A stretch of 64,000 nt of DNA from Spiroplasma clarkii (GTDB taxonomy: Bacteria; Bacillota_I; Bacilli_A; Mycoplasmatales; Mycoplasmataceae). This document shows, piece by piece, positions 63,749 through 64,000 of the stretch; positions within the stretch are counted from its first letter, which is position 1, and each line of letters starts with the position of its first letter. The notes beneath the pieces are model-generated. The model worked only from the letters and a program-made list of their open reading frames with translations, was not told the origin of the DNA and did no database searches. A program made the position numbers and the translations under genes. Where the stretch lies: positions 248,001 through 312,000 of the forward strand of contig NZ_CP024870.1 in the NCBI RefSeq assembly GCF_002795265.1, given 5' to 3'.

Positions 63749-64000
63749 ATGGGTAAAAATAAGCAAAAAAAACTATCAGAAGAAGCAAAAAGCGAATATG
63801 AAAAGCTTGAAGAACAAAGAGTACCCAACCACTGAGCATATAGTGATGATCCCATCTTAAATATTGACCCAGTTTTTACAGATCAACCAGCAGTAAAAGT
63901 GGCAGTTGAAACAGAAACCAGCCCAGCACCAACAGTTACAGAAAAGGAACCTGAAATTGAAAGTCCAATTATTGCACCAAAACCAAAAAAAAGCTTTGGA
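63749..64000 (+). CDS. Start of an unidentified gene, cut by the window edge
   Basis: 84 codons visible. Starts ATG GGT AAA AAT after a GGGGGT ribosome site, 27 bp after pncB. The N-terminus is charged (GKNKQKKLSEEAKSEYEKLEEQ), followed by an acidic, proline- and threonine-rich linker (TETSPAPTVTEKEPEIESP). Such tails occur on several mollicute proteins, including FtsY-type N-termini, so I give no function. Confidence 0.55.

Overview
The window comes from a wall-less, very AT-rich mollicute. It is most likely in the Mesoplasma/Entomoplasma/Spiroplasma group. UGA is read as tryptophan throughout: nearly every long gene carries in-frame TGA, and two tandem tRNA-Trp genes (anticodons UCA and CCA) sit at 58.3-58.5 kb. 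Lipoproteins start with the MKKLL...VAC/ISC type of signal. A guanine-type purine riboswitch of the style known from Mesoplasma precedes hpt. The exact species cannot be fixed from the sequence alone.

Layout. 1-4.5 kb holds a PhnC/PhnE-type transporter (permease fused from two copies) and an NrnA-like DHH phosphoesterase. 4.6-8.7 kb holds ecfA1-ecfA2-ecfT-truA. In many Firmicutes this operon runs straight into rplM-rpsI. Here those two genes lie at 15.4-16.3 kb, and 8.7-15.4 kb holds an inserted block: a structured small RNA candidate, an ABC transporter with two membrane subunits, a lipoprotein, and a lipoprotein-anchored GH85 endo-beta-N-acetylglucosaminidase. A 40-bp solo end of the IS found at 60.5-62.0 kb marks the right edge of this block.

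16.4-27.3 kb is mostly core fermentation: an FAD oxidoreductase, adhE, pyruvate formate-lyase (glycyl-radical domain encoded as a separate 81-residue gene), pflA, coaX and coaD, then pta-ackA. Together these genes would take pyruvate to acetyl-CoA plus formate, then to ethanol or to acetate with ATP. 27.4-33.5 kb holds a membrane protein, a PepO-like M13 peptidase, and an E2-acyltransferase-like protein that has lost both the lipoyl lysine and the catalytic histidine.

33.5-45.1 kb is accessory: a tandemly duplicated membrane protein with a duplicated leader, two zinc-ribbon membrane microproteins, and large lipoprotein/secreted proteins sharing a repeated short module. One of these is broken by a TAA and one appears to use ATT as start. 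45.2-49.2 kb is core: tRNA-His, guaA, guaB, riboswitch, hpt. 49.2-56.5 kb is an array of six paralogous genes of unknown function, with a recent 1188-bp tandem duplication and two members broken by TAA codons. Two of them and a lipoprotein gene at 57.6 kb share an unusual promoter-like element of fixed spacing.

56.6-64 kb holds acpP and a Fur-family regulator, the tRNA-Trp pair, two degV genes, a complete IS1202-family-like element with a 30-bp target duplication, ytpR, pncB, and the start of an unidentified gene.
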